Of a stretch of DNA of 32,813 nt, positions 7,576 to 15,762 are shown piece after piece. Below the pieces are notes generated by a model, which ran no database searches, had not been told where the DNA came from, and saw only the letters and a list, made by a program, of their open reading frames with translations. The stretch spans positions 482,334 to 515,146 of the forward strand of contig NZ_LGLN01000033.1 of assembly GCF_001293775.1 (NCBI RefSeq). Reading direction: 5' to 3'. The position numbers and the translations under genes were made by a program. Within the stretch, counting starts at the first letter, position 1, and each line of letters begins with the position of its first letter. The stretch comes from Pseudomonas syringae pv. cilantro. GTDB lineage: Bacteria > Pseudomonadota > Gammaproteobacteria > Pseudomonadales > Pseudomonadaceae.

Positions 7576-9135
7576 ATGCGCATCAAGGTGCATTGTCAAA
7601 ACCGGATCGGCATCCTCCGCGACATCCTCGATCTGCTGGTCGCCTATGGCGTCAATGTGGCGCGCGGCGAGGTGGGCGGCGAGCATGGCGATGCGATCTA
7701 TCTGTACTGCCCGAACCTGATCAACCTGCAATTTCAGGCATTGCGACCGAAGTTCGAAGCGATCACCGGCGTGTTCGGGGTCAAGCGTGTCGGGCTGATG
7801 CCCAGTGAGCGGCGGCACATGGAGTTGAATGCCTTGCTCGGTGCGCTGGAGTTTCCGGTGCTGTCCATCGACATGGCCGGCGCTATCGTGGCTGCCAATC
7901 GTGCCGCTGCGCAGTTGCTGGGCGTGCGGGTCGATGAAGTGCCGGGGATTCCGTTGTCGCGCTACGCCGAAGACTTCGACCTGCCTGAGCTGGTACGCGC
8001 CAGCAAGTCGCGCATCAATGGTTTGCGGGTCAAGGTGCGCGGCGATGTGTTTCTGGCCGACATCGCGCCGCTGCAATCCGAGCACGATGACAGTGAGGCC
8101 ATGGCCGGTGCGGTATTGACCCTGCATCGCGCCGATCGGGTTGGCGAGCGTATCTATCATGTGCGCAAGCAAGAGCTGCGCGGCTTCGACAGCATTTTCC
8201 AGAGCTCGAAAGTCATGGCGGCGGTGGTTCGCGAGGCGCGGCGCATGGCACCGCTGGATGCTCCGTTGTTGATCGAAGGCGAAACCGGCACCGGCAAGGA
8301 ACTGCTGGCCCGCGCCTGTCACCTCGCCAGCCCGCGCGGTCAGTCACCGCTGATGGCGCTCAACTGCGCCGGGCTGTCGGAGTCGATGGCCGAGATCGAG
8401 CTGTTCGGCTACGACCCGGGGGCTTTTGAGGGCGCGCGGCCGGAAGGCCGGCTCGGGCTGCTGGAGCTGACCGCAGGCGGCACGCTGTTTCTGGACGGCG
8501 TCGGCGAATTGAGCGCGCGGATGCAAGCCAAGCTGCTGCGTTTCATTCAGGACGGCAGCTTTCGTCGCGTGGGCAGCGACGAAGACATGTTTCTCGATGT
8601 GCGGGTGGTGTGTTCGACCCAGGTGGATCTGTCAGAGCTGTGCGCCCGAGGCGAGTTCAGGCAGGACCTTTACCATCGGCTCAACGTGCTGTCGCTGCAC
8701 ATACCGCCGTTTCGCGACTGCCTGGACGGCCTGGAACCGTTGATTGAGCACTTTCTCGATCACGCCAGCCGCCAGATCGGTTGCCCGCTGCCGGGCATCT
8801 CACCTGCGGCCATCAAGTGCCTGAGCCAATACCACTGGCCCGGCAACGTCCGGCAACTGGAAAACGTATTGTTTCAGGCCGTGTCACTGTGCGAGGGCGG
8901 CAAGGTGCAGGCCGAGCATATTCGCCTGCCGGATTACGGCATGCGTCCGGGGCTGGCCGAAGTTTCTCTGGACGGGGATCTCGATGCGATTATCGGGCGC
9001 TTTGAAAGGTCGGTGCTGGAGCAGTTATATGCACAGCACCCCAGCAGTCGGCAATTGGCAAAACGCCTGGGCGTGTCTCATACAACCATTGCCAACAAGT
9101 TGCGCGCCTATCAAATAAGCCAGGAAGCCAAATAA
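7576..9135 (+). CDS. phhR: TyrR-family transcriptional regulator PhhR
   Basis: PhhR senses aromatic amino acids and controls phhAB and other aromatic catabolic genes. The 519-residue protein has an N-terminal ACT-like domain (MRIKVHCQNRIGILRDILDLL), a PAS-like segment at about residues 85-160, an AAA+ domain from about 205 to 430 with Walker A GETGTGKE at 235-242, and a C-terminal Fis-type helix-turn-helix (SSRQLAKRLGVSHTTIANKL). Two motifs depart from true sigma-54 activators: GAFTGA reads GAFEGA (282-287), and the Walker B region reads GGTLFLDG (301-308), with Gly in place of the usual Glu. TyrR-type proteins are known to lack GAFTGA and to work with sigma-70, so this may be normal for the family. 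The ATG is close to a weak GAGCGGA site. Confidence 0.93.
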   Translation: MRIKVHCQNRIGILRDILDLLVAYGVNVARGEVGGEHGDAIYLYCPNLINLQFQALRPKFEAITGVFGVKRVGLMPSERRHMELNALLGALEFPVLSIDMAGAIVAANRAAAQLLGVRVDEVPGIPLSRYAEDFDLPELVRASKSRINGLRVKVRGDVFLADIAPLQSEHDDSEAMAGAVLTLHRADRVGERIYHVRKQELRGFDSIFQSSKVMAAVVREARRMAPLDAPLLIEGETGTGKELLARACHLASPRGQSPLMALNCAGLSESMAEIELFGYDPGAFEGARPEGRLGLLELTAGGTLFLDGVGELSARMQAKLLRFIQDGSFRRVGSDEDMFLDVRVVCSTQVDLSELCARGEFRQDLYHRLNVLSLHIPPFRDCLDGLEPLIEHFLDHASRQIGCPLPGISPAAIKCLSQYHWPGNVRQLENVLFQAVSLCEGGKVQAEHIRLPDYGMRPGLAEVSLDGDLDAIIGRFERSVLEQLYAQHPSSRQLAKRLGVSHTTIANKLRAYQISQEAK

Positions 9136-9264
9136 GCCGAATCAAGCAAAGAAGAAAAAACCGATGAGCAGACTGCCAGTCGAGCACATGACGAACATTG
9201 CCCGGCATGCGCCCCGCCACTGGATCTGCGAGGCGTCGTGCATCCGGTACAACGATGCGAACAA

Positions 9265-9531
9265 TCAACCGTTGCTGCAGCCGTTGCCCATTACCTGATA
9301 GCTCATGACGTGCCGCGCGCCTTGCGAGTCTTCATAGACCATGCGCGCCGGCACCACTGCGCAGACACTGGGGATCTGGCTGGTGGAGATCACTCGGGCG
9401 ATGTCCAGATGTGTGCCGTAAGTGTACTGCTCGACGCGGGACTGTTGCGCGGCCACTTTGGTTTGCGATTCTTCGGCCATCGCCAGGCTGCTGATACCGC
9501 ACAGTGCCAATATCACTAATGTAGCTTTCAT
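9265..9531 (-). CDS. DUF2790 family secreted small protein
   Basis: This 88-residue protein has a typical Sec signal peptide (MKATLVILALCGISSLAMA, cleavage expected after residue 19). The mature part contains VEQYTYGTHLDIARVISTS and the conserved-looking VCAVVPARMVYEDSQGARHVMSYQVMGNGC, which matches the DUF2790 family of small periplasmic Pseudomonas proteins of unknown function. Two cysteines in the mature part could form a disulfide. It converges with phhR; the 129-bp gap 9136-9264 shows no obvious bidirectional terminator. Confidence 0.85.
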   Translation of the reverse strand: MKATLVILALCGISSLAMAEESQTKVAAQQSRVEQYTYGTHLDIARVISTSQIPSVCAVVPARMVYEDSQGARHVMSYQVMGNGCSNG

Positions 9532-9748
9532 TGCGTTTTTACCTTTTTGAAAGTGAGCGCGGCCGCATCACGTTTTTGACGTCATGTGCGAACTCTGTCT
9601 GATAAGTTTTCTGATCCAGAACAACGCTGCGTGGGGGGCAACTGATGTTTGCCTTGTTGGCGGAACGAATTCTATGCCTGTTGCAAGACTGCATCTATAA
9701 AGGCTTTGGATAAGCGCTTTCATCAAAACGGTAATAATCCGGGAGCAG

Positions 9749-9808
9749 GTACAAGCCATTAGCTGCAAGCCGCAAGCTTGAAGCTTGCCGCTCACTAGCT
9801 TGCCGCTC
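9749..9808. repeat. AGCTTG-rich imperfect palindrome upstream of acs
   Basis: GCAAGCTTGAAGCTTGC is a near-perfect palindrome (centre near 9780), flanked by further AGCTGCAAG, CTTGCCGCT and AGCTTGCCGCT units. This motif type is a dispersed intergenic repeat in pseudomonads. The gap 9532-9905 otherwise has no supported gene; it must hold promoters for the DUF2790 gene and acs, but none stands out. Confidence 0.55.
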
Positions 9809-9905
9809 CGGCCCCGCCCGGTAATACCAACGTCGAATGGTTCCCCGGGGGGTGGCGGGATACAACGTGTGCATAAAACAACAACTATCCACCGAGGTAA
9901 CCAAG

Positions 9906-11861
9906 ATGAGTGCAGCTTCCCTGTACCCCGTCCGCCCAGAAGTCGCAGCGACTACGCTGACGGATGAGGCGACCTACAAGGCCATGTACCAGCAGTCGGT
10001 GGTCAACCCGGATGGTTTCTGGCGTGAGCAGGCTCAGCGACTCGACTGGATCAAACCCTTCAGCGTCGTCAAACAGACCTCGTTCGACGATCACCGTGTC
10101 GACATCAAATGGTTTGCCGATGGCACGCTGAACGTTGCCTATAACTGCCTCGACCGCCATTTGGCCGAGCGTGGCGACAGCATTGCGATCATCTGGGAGG
10201 GCGATGACCCCTCCGAACATCGCGAAATCACCTACCGCGAGCTGCACGAAGAAGTCTGCAAATTCGCCAACGCCCTGCGTGGTCAGGACGTGCACCGTGG
10301 CGACGTTGTCACCATTTACATGCCGATGATCCCCGAGGCTGTGGTCGCCATGCTGGCGTGCGCCCGGATCGGTGCCATTCACTCGGTGGTATTCGGTGGT
10401 TTCTCGCCGGAAGCACTGGCGGGCCGCATCATCGATTGCAGCTCCAAAGTCGTTATCACGGCCGACGAAGGGCTGCGTGGCGGCAAGAAGACCGCGCTCA
10501 AGGCCAACGTCGACCGCGCGCTGACCAACCCCGAAACCAGCAGCGTGCAGAAGGTCATCGTCTGCAAGCGCACCGGCGGCGAGATCGAGTGGAACCGTCA
10601 CCGTGACATCTGGTATCACGCTTTGCTCGAAGTGGCTTCCAGCACCTGCGCGCCGAAGGAAATGGGCGCTGAAGAGTCGCTGTTCATTCTCTACACCTCC
10701 GGCTCGACCGGTAAACCCAAGGGCGTGCTGCACACCACAGCAGGCTATCTGTTGTACGCCGCGCTGACCCACGAGCGCGTGTTCGACTATAAACCCGGCG
10801 AAATCTACTGGTGCACCGCCGACGTCGGCTGGGTCACCGGGCACAGTTACATCGTTTATGGCCCGCTGGCTAATGGCGCGACCACGCTGCTGTTCGAAGG
10901 CGTGCCGAACTACCCGGACATCACCCGCGTGTCGAAAATCATCGACAAGCACAAGGTCAATATCCTCTACACCGCACCCACCGCTATTCGCGCCATGATG
11001 GCCGAAGGCACCAAGTCCGTCGAAGGCGCTGACGGTTCCAGTCTACGCCTGCTGGGTTCGGTCGGAGAGCCGATCAACCCGGAAGCCTGGGGCTGGTACT
11101 ACAACACGGTCGGCAAGCAAAACTGCCCGATTGTCGACACTTGGTGGCAGACCGAAACCGGCGGCATTCTGATCAGCCCGCTGCCGGGTGCAACGGCGCT
11201 GAAGCCAGGTTCGGCCACCCGGCCGTTCTTCGGCGTGATTCCGGCGCTGGTGGACAACCTGGGCAACCTGATCGAAGGTGCGGCCGAGGGTAACCTGGTG
11301 ATTCTCGATTCCTGGCCGGGCCAGTCGCGCACGTTGTACGGCGATCACGACCGTTTCGTCGACACCTACTTCAAGACCTTTCGTGGCATGTATTTCACCG
11401 GTGACGGTGCGCGTCGCGACGAAGACGGCTATTACTGGATCACCGGACGCGTGGACGACGTACTCAACGTCTCTGGCCACCGCATGGGTACGGCCGAGAT
11501 CGAAAGTGCGATGGTCGCCCACCCGAAAGTCGCGGAAGCTGCAGTGGTCGGCGTGCCGCATGATCTGAAAGGGCAGGGCATCTACGTTTACGTGACCCTC
11601 AACGCTGGCGAAGAGCCGAGCGATGCTCTGCGCACTGAACTGCGCAACTGGGTACGCAAGGAAATCGGCCCGATTGCTTCGCCGGACTTCATTCAGTGGG
11701 CACCCGGCCTGCCGAAAACCCGCTCGGGCAAGATCATGCGCCGCATTCTGCGCAAGATCGCGACCTCGGAATACGATGCGCTGGGCGACATCTCCACCCT
11801 GGCCGATCCAGGCGTGGTGCAGCACCTGATCGAAACGCACAAAACCATGAACGCTGCCTGA
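9906..11861 (+). CDS. acs: Acetyl-CoA synthetase (acetate-CoA ligase)
   Basis: Acs activates acetate to acetyl-CoA with ATP through an acetyl-AMP intermediate, so cells can grow on acetate, ethanol and products of amino acid breakdown. The 651-residue length equals that of the family. Visible motifs are the phosphate-binding [10 protein letters not shown] from Thr264, [31 protein letters not shown], and [20 protein letters not shown] with the hinge aspartate. [11 protein letters not shown] carries Lys609, the same number as the lysine that is regulated by acetylation in Salmonella Acs. The ATG at 9906 was chosen over an upstream frame extension because GAGGTAA lies 6 bases before it and homologues start here. 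A strong terminator follows. It is a single-gene unit next to aotJ. Confidence 0.97.
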   Translation: MSAASLYPVRPEVAATTLTDEATYKAMYQQSVVNPDGFWREQAQRLDWIKPFSVVKQTSFDDHRVDIKWFADGTLNVAYNCLDRHLAERGDSIAIIWEGDDPSEHREITYRELHEEVCKFANALRGQDVHRGDVVTIYMPMIPEAVVAMLACARIGAIHSVVFGGFSPEALAGRIIDCSSKVVITADEGLRGGKKTALKANVDRALTNPETSSVQKVIVCKRTGGEIEWNRHRDIWYHALLEVASSTCAPKEMGAEESLFILYTSGSTGKPKGVLHTTAGYLLYAALTHERVFDYKPGEIYWCTADVGWVTGHSYIVYGPLANGATTLLFEGVPNYPDITRVSKIIDKHKVNILYTAPTAIRAMMAEGTKSVEGADGSSLRLLGSVGEPINPEAWGWYYNTVGKQNCPIVDTWWQTETGGILISPLPGATALKPGSATRPFFGVIPALVDNLGNLIEGAAEGNLVILDSWPGQSRTLYGDHDRFVDTYFKTFRGMYFTGDGARRDEDGYYWITGRVDDVLNVSGHRMGTAEIESAMVAHPKVAEAAVVGVPHDLKGQGIYVYVTLNAGEEPSDALRTELRNWVRKEIGPIASPDFIQWAPGLPKTRSGKIMRRILRKIATSEYDALGDISTLADPGVVQHLIETHKTMNAA

Positions 11862-11879
11862 TCCATTCAGCGTCAGTTG

Positions 11880-11914
11880 CGCCCCGTCCGGTGAAAGCCG
11901 GGCGGGGCGTTTTT
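11880..11914 (+). terminator. Intrinsic terminator after acs
   Basis: CGCCCCG-TCCGG pairs with CCGGG-CGGGGCG around a short GAAA-containing loop and is followed by TTTTT. It begins 18 bp after the acs stop. Confidence 0.9.
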
Positions 11915-12160
11915 GTATCCGGACGCGGCGCTGGCCGGAAAACGAGATATATATCGGGTTGTTACGGGTTTACACGGTGTGGACAAGGGTTGCTTCCTTG
12001 TAGGACGTGTTCCTCGGTTTGTGCGCGAAAAAGCGTCGAATCGAAGTGAATGTTTGTCAGACGAAAGGCCGGGCTTGCCGGATCAGAAGGGTTTGCCAAT
12101 AATGGGCGCGCTTCTTGCTGCGCTAGCCGGTTAAGTCATCGCTCAAGGATCAGGTGAAAC

Positions 12161-12182
12161 CTTTACCGTCAATAGGGTAAAG
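12161..12182. promoter_or_regulatory. Dyad-symmetric candidate operator upstream of aotJ
   Basis: CTTTACC (12161-12167) and GGTAAAG (12176-12182) form a perfect 7-bp inverted repeat with an 8-bp spacer. It sits 28 bp before the ArgR half-site. The gap 11862-12391 has no supported gene; apart from the acs terminator it holds this dyad, the ArgR site, a likely promoter and a structured leader. Confidence 0.4.
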
Positions 12183-12210
12183 TGGCTTTTCCCGTGGTTC
12201 TGTAACTAGT

Positions 12211-12226
12211 TGTCGCATTGAAGAAA
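12211..12226 (+). promoter_or_regulatory. ArgR half-site upstream of aotJ
   Basis: TGTCGC-ATTGAAGA-AA fits exactly the TGTCGC-N8-AA half-site reported for ArgR of P. aeruginosa. It lies 37 nt upstream of a TAAAAT hexamer, the same spacing as at aruC, so ArgR bound here would overlap the -35 position. Confidence 0.7.
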
Positions 12227-12247
12227 TATCGACTTCGAGCCTGTCGT

Positions 12248-12253
12248 TAAAAT
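12248..12253 (+). promoter_or_regulatory. Probable -10 hexamer of the aot operon
   Basis: TAAAAT is five of six to TATAAT. The position 17 bp further upstream (12225-12230, AATATC) is a poor -35 and overlaps the ArgR half-site, as expected for an ArgR-activated promoter. The leader to aotJ would be about 130 nt. Confidence 0.45.
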
Positions 12254-12282
12254 GCCCCTCATTCGCCGAGGGCTGCGGGCCG

Positions 12283-12341
12283 CCAATGTGCTGTCCCACG
12301 TCTGGCGTCGTTCTCTCCGAGATAGTCCTTTCGCACATTGG
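12283..12341 (+). other. Inverted repeat in the aotJ leader
   Basis: CCAATGTGC (12283-12291) is exactly complementary to GCACATTGG (12333-12341), with a 41-nt loop. Both lie within the predicted untranslated leader of aotJ, so the mRNA leader could be structured. No known riboswitch was recognised. Confidence 0.4.
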
Positions 12342-12391
12342 GCGCTTGCTCACTTTGCCACTTGTCGTGCTTCACCGATGGAGTTCTTGAA

Positions 12392-13168
12392 ATGAAAAAG
12401 CTCATGCTTATTGGCGCGCTGGCGTTGTCCGTGCTTGCCCAGCCGATTTTCGCTGACGAAAAACCGCTGAAAATCGGTATCGAAGCGGCTTACCCTCCAT
12501 TCGCCTCCAAGGCCCCGGACGGCAGCATCGTCGGTTTCGACTACGACATCGGCAATGCGCTGTGCGAAGAAATGAAGGTCAAGTGCACTTGGGTCGAGCA
12601 GGAATTCGACGGCCTGATCCCGGCGCTCAAAGTGCGCAAGATCGACGCCATCCTGTCTTCCATGTCCATCACCGACGACCGCAAAAAGTCGGTGGATTTC
12701 ACCGGCAAGTACTACAACTCTCCAGCGCGTCTGGTGATGAAGGACGGCACCACGGTCAGCGACAGCCTGGCAGAACTTAAAGGCAAGAAGATTGGCGTGC
12801 AGCGTGGTTCGATCCACGAGCGTTTCGCCCGTGAAGTGCTGGCCCCGCAGGGTGTTGTTGTGACCCCTTACGGTTCGCAGAACGAAATCTACCTGGACAT
12901 CGGTGCAGGTCGTCTGGACGGCACCATCGCTGACGCCACGTTGCTGCAGGACGGTTTCCTCAAAACCGACGCAGGCAAAGGCTATGCATTTGTCGGCCCG
13001 TCGTTCGCTGACCCGAAATACTTCGGTGACGGCATCGGCATCGCCGTGCGCAAAGGTGACAAGGCCAACCTTGACCGCCTCAATGCTGCGATTGCCGCGA
13101 TCCGCGCCAACGGCAAGTACAAGGCCATTCAGGACAAGTACTTCGACTTCGATATCTACGGCAAGTAA
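12392..13168 (+). CDS. aotJ: Arginine/ornithine ABC transporter substrate-binding protein AotJ
   Basis: AotJ captures arginine and ornithine in the periplasm and delivers them to the AotQM permease. The 258-residue protein starts with a Sec signal peptide ([21 protein letters not shown], cleavage near residue 21) followed by the family-3 solute-binding domain: [47 protein letters not shown] and the signature [11 protein letters not shown]. The start at 12392 has GGAG about 9 bases upstream and places the signal peptide at the N-terminus; longer in-frame versions would bury it. Its upstream region carries an ArgR half-site. A terminator-like hairpin after the stop probably makes this binding protein more abundant than the membrane parts. 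Confidence 0.95.
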   Translation: MKKLMLIGALALSVLAQPIFADEKPLKIGIEAAYPPFASKAPDGSIVGFDYDIGNALCEEMKVKCTWVEQEFDGLIPALKVRKIDAILSSMSITDDRKKSVDFTGKYYNSPARLVMKDGTTVSDSLAELKGKKIGVQRGSIHERFAREVLAPQGVVVTPYGSQNEIYLDIGAGRLDGTIADATLLQDGFLKTDAGKGYAFVGPSFADPKYFGDGIGIAVRKGDKANLDRLNAAIAAIRANGKYKAIQDKYFDFDIYGK

Positions 13169-13180
13169 TTCGCTGCAACG

Positions 13181-13215
13181 AAATGGCGCAAGCAGACCCT
13201 GGCTTGCGCCATTTT
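13181..13215 (+). terminator. Hairpin between aotJ and aotQ (partial terminator)
   Basis: AAATGGCGCAAGC (13181-13193) pairs perfectly with GCTTGCGCCATTT (13202-13214), and another T follows. It lies 12 bp after aotJ and 27 bp before aotQ. It is likely leaky and either protects the aotJ mRNA or lowers downstream expression. Confidence 0.8.
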
Positions 13216-13241
13216 CATTCCACGCTTGAGGACCGCACATC

Positions 13242-13931
13242 ATGTTGAAAGGTTACGGGGCTGTCATCCTCGAAGGTGCATGGCTGACATTGCAGCTGGC
13301 CCTGTCGTCGATGGCTCTGGCGATCGTTCTCGGTCTGATCGGCGTGGCGCTGCGTCTGTCGCCGGTGCGCTGGATCGCCTGGCTGGGCGATTTGTACAGC
13401 ACGGTGATTCGTGGGATACCGGATCTGGTCCTGATCCTGCTGATCTTCTACGGCGGTCAGGACTTGCTCAATCGCGTCGCGCCGTTGCTGGGTTTCGACG
13501 ACTACATCGACCTCGATCCGTTGCTGGCCGGTATCTGCACTCTGGGCTTTATATTTGGTGCGTACCTGTCGGAGACGTTTCGCGGTGCTTTCATGGCGAT
13601 CCCCAAGGGTCAGGCCGAGGCAGGCATGGCATACGGCCTCAGTGGCGGCAAAGTGTTCTTCCGCATTCTGGTGCCGCAGATGATCCGTCTGGCGATACCC
13701 GGTTTCACCAACAACTGGCTGGTGCTGACCAAGGCCACCGCGCTGATTTCCGTGGTCGGCTTGCAGGACATGATGTTCAAGGCCAAGCAGGCGGCCGATG
13801 CCACCCGCGAACCCTTCACCTTCTTTCTGGCGGTTGCAGCGATGTACCTGGTGATTACCAGCGTTTCGCTGCTCGCTCTGCGTTATCTGGAAAAACGCTA
13901 CTCGGTAGGCGTCAGGGCGGCTGACCTATGA
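13242..13931 (+). CDS. aotQ: Arginine/ornithine ABC transporter permease AotQ
   Basis: AotQ is one of two inner-membrane permease subunits of the arginine/ornithine importer. The 229-residue protein has about five hydrophobic segments. It carries the HisQ/HisM-type signatures VIRGIPDLVLILLIFYGGQ near residue 60 and the EAA loop QAEAGMAYGLSGGKVFFRILVPQ that docks on the ATPase. It begins with ATG after GAGGACC. Its last four bases overlap the start of aotM (ATGA), which indicates translational coupling. Confidence 0.94.
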   Translation: MLKGYGAVILEGAWLTLQLALSSMALAIVLGLIGVALRLSPVRWIAWLGDLYSTVIRGIPDLVLILLIFYGGQDLLNRVAPLLGFDDYIDLDPLLAGICTLGFIFGAYLSETFRGAFMAIPKGQAEAGMAYGLSGGKVFFRILVPQMIRLAIPGFTNNWLVLTKATALISVVGLQDMMFKAKQAADATREPFTFFLAVAAMYLVITSVSLLALRYLEKRYSVGVRAADL

Positions 13932-14626
13932 TCTTCGACTACAACATGATCTGGGAAAACCTGCCGCTGTATTTCGGCGGCCTGCTGACCACCCTCAAGC
14001 TGCTGGCGATTTCCCTCGCTTTCGGGCTGCTGGCCGCGTTGCCGCTGGGCCTGATGCGTGTCTCGAAAAACCCGTGGGTGAACCTGCCGGCCTGGCTGTA
14101 CACCTACGTGATTCGCGGCACCCCGATGCTGGTGCAACTTTTCCTGATCTATTACGGGCTGGCGCAGTTCGACGCGGTACGTGAAAGCGTGTTCTGGCCG
14201 TGGCTGTCCAGCGCAACTTTTTGCGCCTGCCTGGCATTTTCCATCAACACCAGCGCTTACACCGCCGAGATCATCGCCGGCAGCCTCAAGGCCACACCGG
14301 CGGGCGAGATCGAGGCGGCGCGGGCCATGGGCATGTCGAAAGCCAAGATGTATCGCCGCATTCTGCTGCCGTCGGCCTTGCGCCGGGCGCTGCCGCAGTA
14401 CAGTAACGAGGTGATCATGATGTTGCAGACCACCAGTCTGGCCTCCATCGTGACCCTTATCGATATCACCGGCGCGGCGCGGACAATCAACGCGCAGTTC
14501 TACCTGCCGTTCGAGGCTTACGTCACCGCAGGCGTTTTCTATCTGTGCCTGACCTTCATTCTGGTGCGGCTGTTCAAGATTGCCGAACGCCGCTGGCTGG
14601 GTTATCTCGCCCCAAGAAAGGCCTGA
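13928..14626 (+). CDS. aotM: Arginine/ornithine ABC transporter permease AotM
   Basis: This is the second permease subunit, expected to pair with AotQ and AotP. The 232-residue protein has about five membrane segments, the family motif YVIRGTPMLVQLFLIYYGLAQ, and the EAA loop EIEAARAMGMSKAKMYRRILLP. Its ATG overlaps the aotQ stop by four bases, and aotO starts two bases after its stop, so the three genes are coupled. Confidence 0.94.
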   Translation: MIFDYNMIWENLPLYFGGLLTTLKLLAISLAFGLLAALPLGLMRVSKNPWVNLPAWLYTYVIRGTPMLVQLFLIYYGLAQFDAVRESVFWPWLSSATFCACLAFSINTSAYTAEIIAGSLKATPAGEIEAARAMGMSKAKMYRRILLPSALRRALPQYSNEVIMMLQTTSLASIVTLIDITGAARTINAQFYLPFEAYVTAGVFYLCLTFILVRLFKIAERRWLGYLAPRKA

Positions 14627-14627
14627 C

Positions 14628-15740
14628 ATGCAACGAATCGATCATGTATTGCCGTGGAGTACTCTTGGCACCGAGCGCACACTCAGTGTCTTTCGATTTG
14701 GTACCGGCGAGCGCAAGACCTATATCCAGGCCAGTCTGCACGCTGACGAGCTGCCAGGCATGCGCACCGCCTGGGAGCTGAAAAAGCGTCTGACCGATCT
14801 GGAACGGCAGGGCAGGCTCAAGGGGGTGATCGAGCTGGTGCCGGTTGCCAATCCGCTGGGCCTGGGCCAGTTGCTGCAAGGCGCGCATCAGGGGCGCTTC
14901 GAGCTCGGCAGCGGCAAGAACTTCAACCGCGACTTTACCGAGCTGAGCGAGCCGGTTGCCGAGTTGCTGGAAGGTCTGCTGGGCGATGACCCGCGCGCCA
15001 ATACCCAGTTGATTCGTCAGGCGATGACCACTGCGCTGGAAAATCTGCCCGCAGCGCAATCCGAGTTGCAGGGCATGCAGCGCATTTTGCTCAAGCACGC
15101 CTGTATCGCCGATGTGGTGCTCGACCTGCATTGCGATGCCGACGCCGCACTGCACATGTATGCCCTGCCGCAGCACTGGCCGCAGTGGCGTTCGCTGTCT
15201 GCGCACCTGAATATTCAAGTGGCGTTGCTGGCCGAGGATTCCGGCGGCAGCTCGTTCGATGAAGCCTGCTCGCTGCCGTGGCTGCGTCTGTCGCGAGTTT
15301 TTCCGCAGGCGCAGATTCCGCTGGCCTGCCTATCCACGACCATCGAACTGGGTGGTCAGGCCGATACCGGCAAGCCGCAGGCTGAAGCGCATGCCGAGGG
15401 CATTCTGGCGTTTCTGGCCGAGCAGGGCTTCATCAGTGGCGACTGGCCGCAGCCCGCGCACCAAGCCTGCGAAGGCATGCCGTTCGAAGGCACGGAATTG
15501 CTTTATGCGCCGCATCCCGGTGTGGTGACGTTCCTGCGTGCTGCCGGCGACCCTGTGGAAGTCGGCGAGCCGTTGTTCGAGGTCATCGATCCGCTGTCCG
15601 ATCAGGTCAGTACCATTTGCGCGAATACCGCCGGGGTGTTGTTCGCCATCGAGCGGCTTCGCTACGCTCAACCCGGTTTCTGGCTGGCCAAAGTGGCGGG
15701 GCGCACCGCGTTGCGTCATGGGCGTCTGCTCAGTGACTGA
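14628..15740 (+). CDS. aotO: AotO, succinylglutamate desuccinylase/aspartoacylase-like protein
   Basis: This 370-residue protein belongs to the zinc hydrolase family that includes AstE/AruE and aspartoacylase (M14-like). The metal-binding set looks intact: His38 and Glu41 in HADELPG, His168 in LDLHCDAD, and a probable catalytic Glu240 in STTIELGG. The C-terminal part (about 300-365, HPGVVTFLRAAGDPVEVGEPLFEVIDPL) resembles a biotinyl/lipoyl-like beta fold found in related deacylases. The gene is embedded in the aot transport operon, and AotO was reported in P. aeruginosa as not required for transport. Its substrate is unknown to me; an N-acylated amino acid or peptide is a reasonable guess. 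ATG follows AAGAAAGG and lies two bases after aotM. Confidence 0.88.
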   Translation: MQRIDHVLPWSTLGTERTLSVFRFGTGERKTYIQASLHADELPGMRTAWELKKRLTDLERQGRLKGVIELVPVANPLGLGQLLQGAHQGRFELGSGKNFNRDFTELSEPVAELLEGLLGDDPRANTQLIRQAMTTALENLPAAQSELQGMQRILLKHACIADVVLDLHCDADAALHMYALPQHWPQWRSLSAHLNIQVALLAEDSGGSSFDEACSLPWLRLSRVFPQAQIPLACLSTTIELGGQADTGKPQAEAHAEGILAFLAEQGFISGDWPQPAHQACEGMPFEGTELLYAPHPGVVTFLRAAGDPVEVGEPLFEVIDPLSDQVSTICANTAGVLFAIERLRYAQPGFWLAKVAGRTALRHGRLLSD

Positions 15741-15762
15741 CCGTTCTGTGAGAACCGAAAGC

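Noticed and set aside
9166..9300. Short rightward frame after phhR (ATG at 9164)
   Set aside because: It overlaps the end of the DUF2790 gene, has no good ribosome-binding site and matches no family.
9837..9905. Upstream start for acs
   Set aside because: The ATG at 9906 has GAGGTAA in front and puts the acetylated lysine at the canonical position 609.
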